The notes: generated from the sequence alone by a model not told the origin. DNA of 64,000 bases from Stramonita haemastoma (GCA_030674155.1 CM060320.1:27229012-27293011); one strand, 5' to 3'; numbered from the stretch's first letter, positions 24,191 to 36,615 are shown. Numbers and translations are program-made.

Positions 24191-24607
24191 CCCCTGTACA
24201 TGCAAGCCTTCCTCCATAAGGCCAGGGTGAAAAGTGTTTATTTGTGTATGATAATTGATATTGATGCCAATGATGGGTTGTGATGTGAATTCCATGGGAT
24301 TTCCTGCTGCTGTGTAGTGGTGCTACTGACCCCAATACTAAAGAAACTTTCCCATTATGGTGATTTTACACATGACAGACTGGCTGTGTAGTTACATGGG
24401 TGTTTGGTTTATAATGTGATCAGAATTTTGTGCAAGTGGTATGTCCTCCAGAAACGTCATGTGTGATTCTATCATTATCACGACATCAGTATATAATATA
24501 TGCTCTGGATATATAATTATCCACTTAAACAGGCTGGTTTTTACTGAGCAGTACTGTCAGTATCATTTTCAGTGACACTGTCAGTGTCAGTGGTTTCACT
24601 TTCAGAG

Positions 24608-24753
24608 TTTGTGTGTGTGTGTGTGTGTCAGTGTGTGTGTGTGTGTGTGCACATGTGTGTGTGTGTGTGTGTGTGTGTGTACACGTGTGTGTGTGTGTGT
24701 GGGGTTGTGTGTACACGTGTGTGTCACTGTGTGTGTCAGACTGACTCTGTGTC

Positions 24754-24800
<47 letters not shown>
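24608..24800. repeat. (GT)n microsatellite with GTCA interruptions
   Basis: GT tract broken by TCAGTG and TACACG; accounts for Cys/Val and His/Thr open frames on both strands. Confidence 0.95.
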
Positions 24801-24802
<2 letters not shown>

Positions 24803-25658
24803 CAGTCTTTTTCATCTATCACTATCAGTCATAAACTCTAAACTGTGTCAGTGTAGTATTATTATTTATTTTATTATCATGAATAATTATATTAGTCATG
24901 TGTCAAATGTTGAAATGATTGACAGAGCTCTTATTCTGAGTAAATGTAGTTCTGTCTAGATACTTGTCACGTTACTCATTGTAAAATATTTATATAAGAT
25001 GATGTTAACGTTAACAACATGTGTTGTGACTTTTAGTTTCAAACAAAACACTTTTTAGACAGTTGGCCTACTTTTACCACCAAAAAAAAAAAAAAAAATT
25101 ATGTTATCATGTGTGTATTCACCTACAGATAAAATTCAGAATATGAGTCATTGATCCATGTCTACTATGTAGAACAAATTCAATAAATGAATAATTCAAC
25201 CATTGTCCTGCATGTGCAATCTTGATTTTTTAACTGACAAGACTTCAAGAAAATACAATAACTTGAATAAGTTCATGAATTCTGTAAATTTTACTTACAA
25301 GAATACTGATCACAAGAAAACATTCATTTATTCAATGTGTCAATTACTGTACTGTACATCTCATGAACAATTAAAGCAATGTCATTGTCAATCAATTTGG
25401 TTTTTAGTGTTCATGAATTTTGTGTGTGTGCCAAATGTGTAAATTATCTCAATATATTATATATAATCTGTTTTGGTTTGATAGCAACATGTACTGTGTC
25501 TGTCTCTCGCCCTCTCTAGTCTACTCTAGATCTCTGTTTGTCTAGTATTTATCTCACTTCTCAGTGTGTGTCTTGAGATCTGTCTTCCTGTCTCTGTGTC
25601 TGTCTCAGTGTCTGCCTCTCAGTCTCTCTCTCTCTCTCTGTCACTGTCACAGTGTCAG

Positions 25659-25704
<46 letters not shown>

Positions 25705-25713
<9 letters not shown>

Positions 25714-26025
25714 ATTCATTTATTTCAATGATAATAGAATAAGCATTCATATGCTTTTTCTCATCCAATCCCCGTGTATGCAGTTTTGTCAGTTTTGTCA
25801 TCCATTCCCATTGGCCCACAATGGCCTACTCTTCCAAAAAGTGGAACAGGTTTAAATGTGTGCAAAACTCCTGCATGGGTTGGCACATGGGACCTCAGTT
25901 TATAGTCTCATCTGAAGGACTTTTGGGGGGAGTCGAGTTGGCATTGATGTGAACTCCAGAGGAAAATCCTCTTTTAAAACAAGATTTGAACCTGGGTCAG
26001 CAGATCATGATACTGTAATTTCTTT
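25705..26025 (-). mobile_element. SINE-A copy, antisense
   Basis: Tail 1 in reverse (AATAGAATAAGCATTCATATGC), body, and head remnant (CCTGGGTCAGCAGATCATG). Preceded by a pure (GT)n of about 50 bp. Confidence 0.85.
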
Positions 26026-26114
26026 AACCTTATTGGGGTGTTTTCATTCACATTGCATTGAAAAGAAACAACTCTTATGAAAATAAAATCCATCTATTGT
26101 AGATCACCCCAATA

Positions 26115-26518
26115 TTTATTTATTTATTTATTTATTTATTCTTTTATATCGAGGATAACAGAATAAGCAATCATATGCTTTTTTTCATCCGGTCCCGTGT
26201 GTATGCAGTTTTGTAAATCATGTCATCTGTTCCCACCGGCACATGATGGCCTACTCTTACGAAAAGCGGAACAGGATTTAACGTGGGCACATGATGGCCT
26301 ACTCTTACGAAAAGCGGAACAGGATTTAACGTGTGCGCAAGATGTTCTGCATGCGTTTGCACACGGGGCCTCGGTTTAAAGTCTCATCCGAAGGACTTTT
26401 GGGGAGAGTGGAGTCAGCACTGATGTTAACTCCAGGAAGAAAATTTCCTCGACCGGACTCGAACCCGGGTCTTCAAATTGCCAGCGCAATGTTCTGACCA
26501 CTAGGCTATCCGCCCCCA
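26115..26518 (-). mobile_element. SINE-A copy, antisense, with internal tandem duplication
   Basis: Complete from ATTTATT-rich tail to head (CTCGAACCCGGGTCTTC, GACCACTAGGCTATCC). The body segment ATGATGGCCTACTCTTACG through CAGGATTTAACG is present twice in tandem at about 26239-26330. Confidence 0.9.
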
Positions 26519-28227
26519 ATAGTGACCAAGAGCAAAGAATGACTCATATTACAAGAAGTCTTCCAGTATCAAGTTAGGTTTAAATAAAATCTATTTGATC
26601 CAGTCAAGGATTATCCTAAGCGGGCCCCACATATCTCATCTCTTTGTTCAATCTGTAAATCAACTAAATGAATTACTGATACTGTGATAGAGAGTAATAT
26701 TGACAGTTCTTCAATACTGGTAGTAGTACAGTACATGTAGCTCCTAAGATATTTAGATAGCTAAATTTGATTATCCCTTTCACAAAAAAGATGACTAGAT
26801 TCTATATCAGTATATATCATACTGCTGACTTCTGATGGAAAGCAACATCTAGTTTAAACAAAAATTATCTAAATCATCTTAAACAAGTTAAAGTGTTTAC
26901 ACTTACAGGTGGTTGTGTTCATGTGAATGTGTAATATTGAAAGTATTTTATTCATGGATGATCACAGGAATGTAAATGATTTGAATGTAAGCGCTTTCAT
27001 TTGTTGCTTTACAAGAAGCATTATATAATTTTACAATAATATCATTAATAATAATATTTTTATTACTTAAATACAAGATCAGGTTTCATTATCCCTTCTC
27101 CAGAGATAACAAAAACCATTTAGTGCAGGGAAGGGTTTTTCAATATTATTATTAGTGCTGAACTGTATACCATACTTACGGCACTGATTACTAAAAATCA
27201 CAGTAATTTTACGTTTTCACATCGTTTTTTTCGTGTCAACTCTAAATCTGTGAAGGTTATATATTAGCCAAAGGCCTATCTTACAAGACTGGCAAAAGTA
27301 AGTGCAGATTTATTATTTGAAATAAAATATTTGATACATTTTTAAATTATTTTTATCATGAGAAACTGTATCAGAATAGGATTTGGATTCATTCTCACTG
27401 TGGGATCTTCAGACTTCTGGAATGAAATAGCAGATAGTCTTGCAAAACAAGGTCAAATAACAGCTCCCATATCTAAAAAAAAAAAAAAAAAAAAAAAGAT
27501 TGTCGTGATTTAAGTATTTCGTTATAGGAAAAATGGTGTACATAATCTCTTTAAAATGGGAATCTTGAAATAATAGGCCGTCAAACTCCAATACACATTT
27601 CAATAAGTTGGGCTTAAATTCTTTGTGGACTAAATAATTATTCTCAAAATGTGACTTGCTCCTATACACATATATCTTAATTTAAACGATGTGCTAGTGC
27701 TATGTTCACAATTAGAGACAGCAGAATTATTCATCGATTATTTATTTTGTGAGTTTATTGAATTAACTCCTTTGAAGCAGCAGTCCTTTATGAATTTTAT
27801 TAAGAGCAAAGAAGGCAACAGTATTCTTTGCCAGGGGAGGCAATTCAAAGCTTTGGTACGACATGCCCTTATGAAATAACTACCCCGTTTTTTGTCAGGA
27901 GAGGGAATTTAAAGTGTCAGGATTTTGCAGGCCGGAAGTGTGCTGTGTTCTGTGTGTTGATTAAAAACTATAATTAGCTGCATGTGTAAGAATATGTTAA
28001 AGGCAAGTGCTTCAATTTGTTTCAACAAAATTTGTGCTAAATAAATTGCATATAATAATATAATTGATATTACTATGACTAATACAAGACACTTTCTTTA
28101 GAAAATATAAATTTTACATAGCTTGTGAATTATGTATGTTAATTTATGACGGCATTTGAATTATGAATGGGTCACAGAATTGTTTGCATATATCTTAATA
28201 GAATGGTTGAGTACATTTCAATGTAAG

Positions 28228-28228
<1 letters not shown>
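26519..28228. other. Gene-free AT-rich stretch with a LINE remnant
   Basis: Mostly unique AT-rich DNA. The only protein-like signal is the RNase H-like fragment at 27365-27465. No spliced gene is recognised. Confidence 0.5.
27365..27465 (+). pseudogene. Decayed LINE RNase H fragment
   Basis: One frame reads HSHCGI and another, slightly downstream, reads NEIADSLAKQGQ. In order they match the C-terminal motifs of the RNase H domain of non-LTR retrotransposons (SHxGI then NExAD-LAK). A frameshift separates them and nothing else of the element is recognisable. It is followed by an A-run at about 27475-27498. Relic only. Confidence 0.5.

Positions 28229-28303
<75 letters not shown>
28229..28303. 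repeat. (GA)n microsatellite
   Basis: About 75 bp of GA dinucleotides. Confidence 0.97.
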
Positions 28304-28306
<3 letters not shown>

Positions 28307-30504
28307 CTGCAGATGCATCAGAGATCTTGTGCACATAACTCCACTTGCAAACAGTTATTCATGAATGGAACTCTGAACAAAGACCTTGGTCAAGTTTTTA
28401 TTTCTGGTTTTGTGCTTTTGCATTCACATCACCTTTCGTCCAGTTTTTGACAATCATTCACATTAATTACTTTTCATCCAGTTTTTGACAGTCTTTGTTT
28501 CAAGACATGCTGAAGTTTACCTTTTCACTTCAATTTATTTCAGCTGCGAGCCGGCTACCCAACCCTAACTCCTGCTTTTTGGCTGAAGGGGGAGGTAGGC
28601 TTTTCCCAATGCTCTGACCAGCAGTGACACAATGGTCGACCAGCCAACTGTTCCCTTTTGAATTCTTGCACCATATGAAATACCAGAATGTGTTCATTCC
28701 AGTATGTCTACAGAATACAGTGGTGACAAAAAGCTTAATTCTAGCCATATTTTTACAGCCAGAAGGAACAGACACCCTGAATAATAAGTACAAAACATCA
28801 GCTTGTACATCTTGCGATTTGTGCAAAGCTGTCATTTTTCTCAGGGAAGAAAGTCAGTTGGGCAGTAGTGCCAGTGGTGTGTGCTCACCATTTGATTGTC
28901 AAGCGTTTAAAGGTAAACATTTTATCAGTTTTGTACAGGGTTATTATGACATACAGAAAAAAATTGAAGCAATACTGGTAAAAAAAACTACTACTTTTTG
29001 TTGATTCTCTGAAAAGGAACATGCAACATTTTCTCCCACCATTCAGATGGGTAAGCTTGGATTTGTCATCACATATATAAAGGTAGTCAAACTAGGTTGT
29101 AAACATTTATCCACACCTTCATACATTTTCAGATGGGATTCTAGAACAAACTTAACTGGATAAGGCACCACAAAAAAAAAGCTTTTTGATAAAGTGTATG
29201 GAAATTACAGAATAGGTAGCAACTGAGAGCAGCTGAAAGTGGGGGAAACCGACAGCTGTGTACAGGAATATGGGGTAACACAGCAATTGACAATACCTTG
29301 ATGTGACCACCCATATCAAAAAGAAAAAAAGCATCAGCAATAAACTGCTTCACACTGTGCTCATTACTTCAATTTTTATTTAATTTTAATTTTAAACACC
29401 TAGAATAAAAGGAATGTACATAAGGTTTTGGCGATCTAGTTCATGAAAACTCTACTCAGTGTTTCAATTGAAAATGTCCAAGATGTGAGCAGAAAAAAAG
29501 AAAAAGACTCGTGCTTTCAATACAAGATTAGCTGTCATATAGCATTACTTGCTGAAATGCTTAAATTTGGGGGGGGGGGGGAGGGTTTTTCCAACACAAA
29601 GTAGTTTAAAACCACATGTACACAACAATCACAGTCAAGTGTTTCATATAAATGCTTGTAAACTGCTTACATGCTAAACAATTTTCTAGCTTTACACAAC
29701 CCAGGTTTCAGAGATCACAAAAGTGAAAGCAAGGGGGAAAAAAAAAAGGCTGAACAAAAAAAGACAACCTGTATCACACTGTATTATTACAGTTAAATCT
29801 GCTAGAATACATTATTACACGTTTGCTACACTGGAGTTTTAGAATACACACATCTGAAGTAAAGTTCCAGACTTTCAGACAAAAGCACAAAGAGACATAA
29901 TAGATACAGTACAAAGGTTGGACAAGGGCAATCGCCCCCCCCCCCCCCCCCCCCCCCCCCCCGACATATCATGCAGCAATGAGCACTGAACGAGGCAACA
30001 TCATTCACTTTAGCCTTGGCAATCCCTTTTCTTTTGGAGGGGGGGGGTGCTTTAACCTCTTTACCCCACTTATTTCTTCTCTCTTTCCTTCCTTTTTCCT
30101 TTTTTTAATCCCATTTCCATTATTCCAGTTTTTAATTGCATCGTAGTGCCTTCCACCTCTTTTCTCGCATTTTCTTTTCAGATTTTACACACAAAAAAAG
30201 GGGGGGGGGCTGTACATTTGTGCTGACAATGGGAATCAAAAACTTCTGAGTAAGGTGCAGATGAAGTAGTCTTTCAATGGGATGGGAGTGCTAAGACCTG
30301 GGTAATGGGCATGTCCCTGACCTATAGCAAAGCTGAACGGCAAAAAGGAAATAAGGTAACAGGACGCATCAATACAAGATGCCTGCAATATTATACACAA
30401 TATGAATAAAAGTAACAAATTTTCTTAAAACACAGTTTAAAACAGAGGAAAATGCCTTCTCTCATTACACCAAAAAGAATATGGTAAATGTGTTCCCTCA
30501 ACCT
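28304..30504. other. Gene-free stretch
   Basis: No gene recognised on either strand. Contains G and C homopolymers (about 29570-29581 and 29936-29962) and AT-rich unique DNA. The 126-codon frame at 28624-29004 has no recognisable motif. Confidence 0.5.
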
Positions 30505-30765
30505 ACGCAGTCATTGGGGAGCAAGGTGTCAGAGACCTCAGCTTCTCCAGGGGCCAGCATATTAAGGGCGGCACTCATCTCTTCTTTGCTGTTTTACCTT
30601 CTGTGTCACTAAAGGGGACAGGTACCCATTATGATTTTACAGCTGTATTGAACCCCTGGAGTACGAACAGTCACCCATCCAATGAGGTCACCACACTCCA
30701 TGCTGCTTAGCCTTAGCTTCCAGAAAGCGAGTGGTCTGACCACTGAGTTATCCTGACTTTTCAAT
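30505..30765 (-). mobile_element. SINE-B copy, antisense
   Basis: GGGGAGCAAGGTGTCAGAGA, CAGGTACCCATTATG, CACTGAGTTATCC; same order as the 14.6 kb copy. Confidence 0.85.
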
Positions 30766-30995
30766 GGAAGGTTTGTAAACAAGATGTACAAGATACTGCA
30801 TTTTTCTTTTTAATGTGATACTTCACTAATTTCTTTACCTGCATCCTTTTAAAAATTACAGTGTGTTGGTTTGATTTTAAAAAAATCAATGTTGGTTACA
30901 GCTGAAGTCCAGCAATTAAAAAAAAAAATTAAATAACACACACACTGATAAATCAAATTGTTATTTCAGTCACCCGCTATTTTCCATTTAACCCA

Positions 30996-31014
30996 TCACA
31001 CACACACACACACA

Positions 31015-31060
<46 letters not shown>

Positions 31061-31280
31061 CACACACACACACGCAACACGATAACTAAAGCTATTTCAG
31101 TAACTGCTATTTCCTGTAAAACCACAAACCACGCAAACACACACACCACCACACACACAACACACAACACACACAACACGATACCACACACACGATACAC
31201 ACACTACGCAAACACACACATTACACACACATGTACGCACGCACGACAACACACACAACACAACACACACACACACACTC
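30996..31280. repeat. Interrupted (CA)n microsatellite
   Basis: CA tracts interrupted by AACACGATAC-type segments and a short unique piece near 31080-31130. Confidence 0.95.
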
Positions 31281-31754
31281 CCTCTGGCCTTAAGATATAT
31301 TCTACCACTCCTTTTTTACTACCGCCGCTTTTCTGTCATCTTCACCACCATCTCCTAGTGCCTTCCCTCTATGATTGTTCATCTCACCATCATAAAACCA
31401 GCACCTCTTACTTTTGTTTTTAGATTAACATTTCAATTTTCCTAAAAATCCACCACCCCTTCAAATGATTGATCATGCATTCTAAAACCAGTACCCTTAA
31501 AAAAAAAAAAATAAATAATTCTAAAAATTTATTTCTCCGCACTCCCCCATTCCATCCCACTCCCCCAAAACCTATCAAAAAGTCAGGCTGCTTTCCCCCT
31601 ATCCCCATCCTCAGTCATTACACCTCTTTCCCCATCCCTATGTGCCTGACCATCCTACCCCCCTCCCCCATCCTTTCCTAGCAACTGTTTCCTAAAATTC
31701 TAGCTCCCTCCTCCCACCAACCCCTGGCTATAGATTATAATAGTATAAATCTAG

Positions 31755-31935
31755 GCCCTGTGTGTCGACGCATGCAGAGCATCTTGCACACATGTTAAAA
31801 TCATTCCGCCTTTCAGAAGAGTAAGCCATTGTGCGGGATGGAACATGTCAGAATTTCAAAAATTGCATGTATACGGGGACTGTATGCCAAAATACCGAAT
31901 GAGCGCTTATTCCATTATCCTTGAACTTTTTTTTT
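31755..31935 (+). mobile_element. SINE-A copy, 5' truncated
   Basis: CCCTGTGTGTCGACGCATG, CAGAAGAGTAAGCCATTGTG and tail 1 (TATACGGGGACTGTATG, TTATTCCATTATCC). Confidence 0.8.
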
Positions 31936-32148
31936 TTAATGTTTAGCCATTGTGTCACCCTATACACCAAGTTATCTACCTGGCTTTTGTGTCCACTTGC
32001 GGGGCCAGGTAAGTGTTGAGGCAAACTGTTAGGGTTAGTGTTAAAAGTTAGTAGCGGGCAGGGGTGTCTGTCAGCTGGTCGGTCTGAATGTTAGAATGCA
32101 TGTGGACACAATAGCAGATAGACAAAATGGTATGTATGTAGCTATAGA

Positions 32149-32935
32149 CACAATGGTACATGTCTCGCAATAGTATGGAGATTTAAATAAAAATCACCAG
32201 TCCTATCAATAGCTAAGGCTGTGCATTGGACTTCCGTGTCCGCAAATTTCCAGTTTTGCTATCATCAAAGTTTTTTTTCATTTCATTCCTTGGTTAAAAC
32301 TCCAAGGTTTACCAATGCTGACATCTTGTGTATATGACTCGTCAAAAAGATTTCATCCTGAGACATTTTCGAAAAAAGTTGCTTCTGTTAAAGAAGATCC
32401 TAGAATAAACCAGTAAGAAAAAGTCATCAGCCATTTTTTTTTTATCCCTACACTCTAGAGAGCATCCACATTCCCCCTCCACCCAATACCCCTTTCCCTT
32501 TTTGCCTCCCTTCTAACCCATGTCTCCTCCCCACAACTACTATAGACACAATGGTACATGTCTCACATAGTAGGAGATTTAAATAAATTCACTAGTTCTA
32601 TCATAGCTAGCTGTGCATTGACTTCCGTGTCCGCAAACTTCCATTTTGCTATCATCAAAGGTTTTCTTTTTCGTTTCATTCCTTGTTAAAACCCAAGGTT
32701 TACCAATGCTGAGATCTTGCTATATGACGTCAAAGTTTCATCGCAGACATTTTTGAAAAGTTGCTTCTGTTAAAAATAGAGCCTAGAATCACCATGTAAG
32801 AAAAGTTATCCACCATTTTTCTGTTGTGTTTAATTCCTACACTCTAAAGAGCATCACATTCCCTCCACCCCCAATACCCCTTTCTTCTTGCCTCCCTTCT
32901 AACCATGTCTCCTCCCCACCACTACTTCCTTCTAC
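32149..32935 (+). repeat. Direct tandem duplication of about 390 bp
   Basis: Copy 1 about 32149-32540 and copy 2 about 32541-32935 share ACACAATGGTACATGTCTC, GACTTCCGTGTCCGCAAA, GGTTTACCAATGCTGA and CTCCCCAC. Copy 2 differs mostly by missing single bases. Non-coding. Confidence 0.9.
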
Positions 32936-32980
32936 ACACACACAAACACTTACACACATACACAAACACAAACACACACA

Positions 32981-33018
<38 letters not shown>
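32936..33018. repeat. (CA)n microsatellite
   Basis: Interrupted CA tract at the end of the tandem duplication. Confidence 0.95.
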
Positions 33019-33019
<1 letters not shown>

Positions 33020-33417
33020 TCACTCACCAAAAAAAAAAAAGTAACACTAATGCCTTGTGAAATGAAACCCCTCATTAAGGACTGCCTTAAAGCCCCCATT
33101 AAAGCCCTGCTTAAATTTATCTCATGACCAGAATATTTTTGGGAAATAATTGTTTAGGAGTTGTTAGCACATAATTCTACTCCAGGTAAAATCATGGGCT
33201 ATTCAATTGCTTATTTTCTCATATTTATTTGTATGGTTTTTGACACTCTGCTGCCTAACGACTGCATAGGTTATGAAACACAATCTACTTTCCAATACAT
33301 GAATATTTTTCTATCAAAATTTTTTTTTAATTGCAAGTTACACAAGCATGAAGGCCTAGATTTTCAAAGGGTATTTTCTTCCTCACTTGATTTGATTCAC
33401 AGAAAAAAAAACTACTC
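33019..33417. other. Unique AT-rich DNA, no gene seen
   Basis: The 124-codon frame starting at 33161 runs into the SINE tail and A-run and is not gene-like. Confidence 0.45.
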
Positions 33418-33560
33418 CAGTCCCACAAGTTTGGGAACTGATGACAAAACTGCATACACATGTGGACTGGGTGTAATTTTAAAAAAAAAAAAAGCAGCAG
33501 CAGCAGCACATGAAAGCTTACTCCATTATCCTTAAAATAAAAGAAAAGAACAAAAAAAAA
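33418..33560 (+). mobile_element. SINE-A tail fragment
   Basis: TGGGAACTGATGACAAAACT, CACATGTGGACTGGGTG, TTACTCCATTATCCTTAAAA, A-run, then a G homopolymer. Confidence 0.8.
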
Positions 33561-33965
33561 GGGGGGGGGGGGGGGGACATATTCGACAATATTGCTTTCA
33601 CATCTAAATTCATTAAAATTTTCAAAGCATCACACATAATTACCACTGCATCTTAAGAGAAATCTACTCCCCACCTATGTTTTTACTGTCGTTTTTAAAC
33701 TGATTTCATTATCAAATTTGCTGTGCTTCTTCAGTGATATGTACACTTTATCTCTTTTTTTAAAAAAAAATGTAAAGCACTTTTCCATTTAGATACTGAT
33801 TTTCTTTTTTTGCCACCTCGCTCTCTCTTTCCTCAAATGATTGCTTCTTGAAAAATGAAGCCTTGAAACAAAACAAAAGTGCTCCCATCATTAAGGGACT
33901 GACACACCAATACAAGCATTTGTCAGAAACCGCTAACAGATCCATGCATGAATGCAAGTGATATC

Positions 33966-34304
33966 TTAACGCAATATGTTGCTGATATGTTCCTGCAGAA
34001 ATGCCACAGTGGTGGCATGAGTCATTTTGCTTACTGCATAGATCTTTCTCAGTCCTGTTATTTTATTCAAGTCTACCCTAGTTAGTGAGTACCATTGGAC
34101 AGGAAACTCCTCGTTGACCGTTACCTGTAGTCTGGAACTGTTGACCGACATGTTGGCTGCTGGATACTTTGGTTTGGCACCAGAACCCCTGAAAACAGCA
34201 TCAACAAGCAACTTCAGCAATCCCCACAGTTTACATGATCAAACAAATCAATTCAGTCTTACTTTAAGGAATATCAACATTTGTTATCTGGTAATAAAAA
34301 AAAA

Positions 34305-34387
<83 letters not shown>

Positions 34388-34948
34388 CCTACACTTAAAA
34401 GCGTTAACTATTCCCAAAGAAGCGAACCTGATCTCATAAATTCACGTGTATGTAACAACTTTCCCCAGTCATTTTTTGCTACATTTTCGTCAGATCTCAC
34501 TATGGGTCAATATATGAAGTAAAAATAAGTTGGAGTTTGCTGGATTGAAACTAGTGACTAAAATCAAATCACGAGCAGTTAGCCTAGTGGTTAGAACATT
34601 AAGCTCAGGATCTGACAGCTCAGGTTTGAGCCATGGTTTGAGTGGATTTTCACCCTGGGGTTATCAGTACCGACTCTACTCCCCCTGAAAGTCCTCCCGA
34701 TGAAACTATAAACCAAAGCTTACTTTTAAACGCATGCATGAAATCTTGCACACACATGAAAACCCATTTCACCTTTTGGAAGTGTAGCCATTTCAGGGCG
34801 GTAGCAATGGGCGGCAATTTTTAAAAATAAAAATGCATGCATGCTCATGATGTGTTTATACATGATCCCCAAAGTCAGAACGCAGCTAACTCAATGGTGG
34901 GCGAAAATGGTAGCACACGCAAAATCTCACCATTACTGAAAATTGTGA

Positions 34949-35013
<65 letters not shown>

Positions 35014-35058
35014 TGTGTGTGTGTGTGTGTGTTGTGTGTGTTGCGTGTGTGTTGCGTG

Positions 35059-35134
<76 letters not shown>

Positions 35135-35283
35135 ATGTGCACTGGGACGTGGACATGTGTATAAAGAAAAACCCTTTACCTAGGCCTTGACCAAGGGTAG
35201 GCAACTCCTTGATTCCACCTGACGGGAACAGGTCATCAAGGAAGGATAGGCGTGGTAGCAGCTTTTCTGTTGACATAGAAACA
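33966..35283 (-). CDS. Unrecognised protein, C-terminal exons (candidate)
   Basis: Terminal exon 34188-33966: acceptor TTTTCAG, then GSGAKPKYPAANMSVNSS, RLQVTVNEEFPVQWYSLT, RVDLNKITGLRKIYAVSK and HATTVAFLQEHISNILR before TAA. The mixed, non-repetitive composition and good acceptor suggest real coding. Candidate preceding exon 35283-35180, flanked by TTTCAG and GTAAAG, reads MSTEKLLPRLSFLDDLFPSG and GIKELPTLGQGL. The two exons do not join in phase (off by one base), so an indel or missing exon is needed; other exons in this window show similar indels. I do not recognise the family. A strong donor (GTAAGA) after LIKTAILDCR at 36879 may mark another upstream exon. Confidence 0.45.
34296..34386. 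repeat. A-run followed by (AT)n
   Basis: About 30 A residues then about 50 bp of AT; possibly the remains of a retroposon poly(A) tail. Confidence 0.95.
34574..34945 (+). mobile_element. SINE-A body with tail 2 (A2 variant)
   Basis: Head AGCCTAGTGGTTAGAAC, the body (TTATCAGTACCGACTCTACT), then AAAAATGCATGCATGCTCATG leading into CCCCAAAGTCAGAACGCAGC and ACGCAAAATCTCACCATTAC, i.e. tail 2 instead of the usual GGGGACTGGATG tail. Confidence 0.8.
34950..35135. repeat. (GT)n microsatellite
   Basis: GT tract with GTTGCGTG interruptions, directly after the tail-2 repeat. Confidence 0.97.
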
Positions 35284-35489
35284 CTGAAACATTTTCTTAG
35301 AATCTTAATTACAGAACCTTGGAGCTCTAGCAGAGCAACGTAAAGTGTGCGCACACGCACGCACACACACACACACACAAATCCCCAAAATGCAAACAAC
35401 AACAAAAAACGAACAAACAGGCATTACTGTTCTCACCTGACATACCCAACAAAAAGTCAAATTAATCACCCACCACAAAATACTTTATT

Positions 35490-35838
35490 TTTTATTTATT
35501 TTATTCTTTTATATCGAGGATAATGGGATAAGTACTCGTGTGCTTTTTTTCATCCAATCCCCGAGTGTATGCATTTGTGTAAATATTGTCACCTGTTCCT
35601 ACCGGCACACAATGGCCTACTCTTACGAAAAGCGGAACAGATTTAACATGTGCGCAAGATGTTCTGCATGCGTTTGCACACGGGGCCTCGGTTTACAGTC
35701 TCATCCAAAAGACTTATGGGGAGAGTGGAGTCAGCACTGATGTTAACTCCAGGGGAAAAATCCCCTCGAACGGGAAACAAACTCAGGTCGTCAAATTGCG
35801 AGTGCAATGTTCTGACCACTACGCTATCCCGTCTACTG
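35490..35838 (-). mobile_element. SINE-A copy, antisense, full length
   Basis: ATATCGAGGATAATGGGATA, body, head with reverse B-box-like segment and GACCACTACGCTATCCCGTC. It separates the two copies of the duplicated exon described at 35180-35283 and 35947-36050. Confidence 0.9.
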
Positions 35839-35946
35839 AGAAATCTAGATAGCAATTAAGTGAATAAATGAACAAAAGACCAAAACAGGCATCTAAGGTA
35901 AAAAGACAAAAAAGGGAAACGATCTGAAGAAAACCCCTTCCCTTAC

Positions 35947-36050
35947 CTCTACTTCAGCTACAGACAGGCCACTCCTTGATTCCACCTGATAGGAGCAGGT
36001 CATCAAGAGAGGAAGGAAGGGCATGGTAGCAGCTTTTCTGTCGACATAAT
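35947..36050 (-). pseudogene. Disabled duplicate of the exon at 35180-35283
   Basis: Matches the exon at 35180-35283 almost base for base for the first part (MSTEKLLP) and in GGTGGAATCAAGGAGT. Four extra bases (CTCT) in CCTTCCTCTCTTGATGAC give an early TGA. A consensus donor GTAAGG follows. Probably a dead tandem exon copy. Confidence 0.6.
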
Positions 36051-36289
36051 ATCACAAAAACATCATTTTCTAAGAAACTTTACATCAAAGAAACTAAATA
36101 TCAAAGAACCATAATATACTGACGGAGTACCTGTTAATCGGAATCTTCCACCACGCAATACTCAAAGTGGGAGGCATTTTAGAATATTACAAACTACAAT
36201 TACTCGAAGTGGGAGGCATTTTGGAAAATTACAAACTACAATTTAGTACCAGTAGGAATGGAAGACAGGCTGTTTTTTAATGCGCTCAG

Positions 36290-36390
36290 GCATGTTTAGA
36301 CACCATCCCCAAAGTGGGAATGCGGCTACATCAATCACGGGTAAAAATGGTTGTGTATGCAAAATTCTCACCATGAACTCTAGCCTCTCT
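36290..36390 (+). repeat. Solo tail-2 repeat
   Basis: CCCCAAAGTGGGAATGCGGC ... TATGCAAAATTCTCACCATG. No SINE body attached. Confidence 0.7.
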
Positions 36391-36529
36391 AGCTCTCAAG
36401 AGCTCTAGCCAAAGAGTGACAAAAAAAGTATTGTCTGAAAATGAAACTGAGGAAATGACAAGCTAGATAGGATCAGAAAAATGGTAACCCCAAATAACCA
36501 ACACCAGACTAAGATTATTTATTTTACAT

Positions 36530-36615
36530 TACCTGAAGTCAGAATGTGGCTACCTTATGGTGGGCAAACAGTCATATTCGCAAATTCTCACCATTGATGA
36601 ACCTCAGAACTCTCC
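36530..36615 (+). repeat. Solo tail-2 repeat
   Basis: AAGTCAGAATGTGGCTACC ... CAAATTCTCACCATTGATG. Confidence 0.7.

Larger units (their letters stand above)
24191..26114. other. POP7 3' flank, AT-rich
   Basis: No exon found. A GT tract lies at 24608-24800, a canonical AATAAA at 25182-25187, CT/GT-rich DNA at 25490-25710 and an antisense SINE-A at 25705-26025. The POP7 3' end probably lies within the first kilobase. Confidence 0.5.

Noticed and set aside
28624..29004. 126-codon open frame
   Set aside because: No domain, weak composition and no splice context that would link it to a gene.
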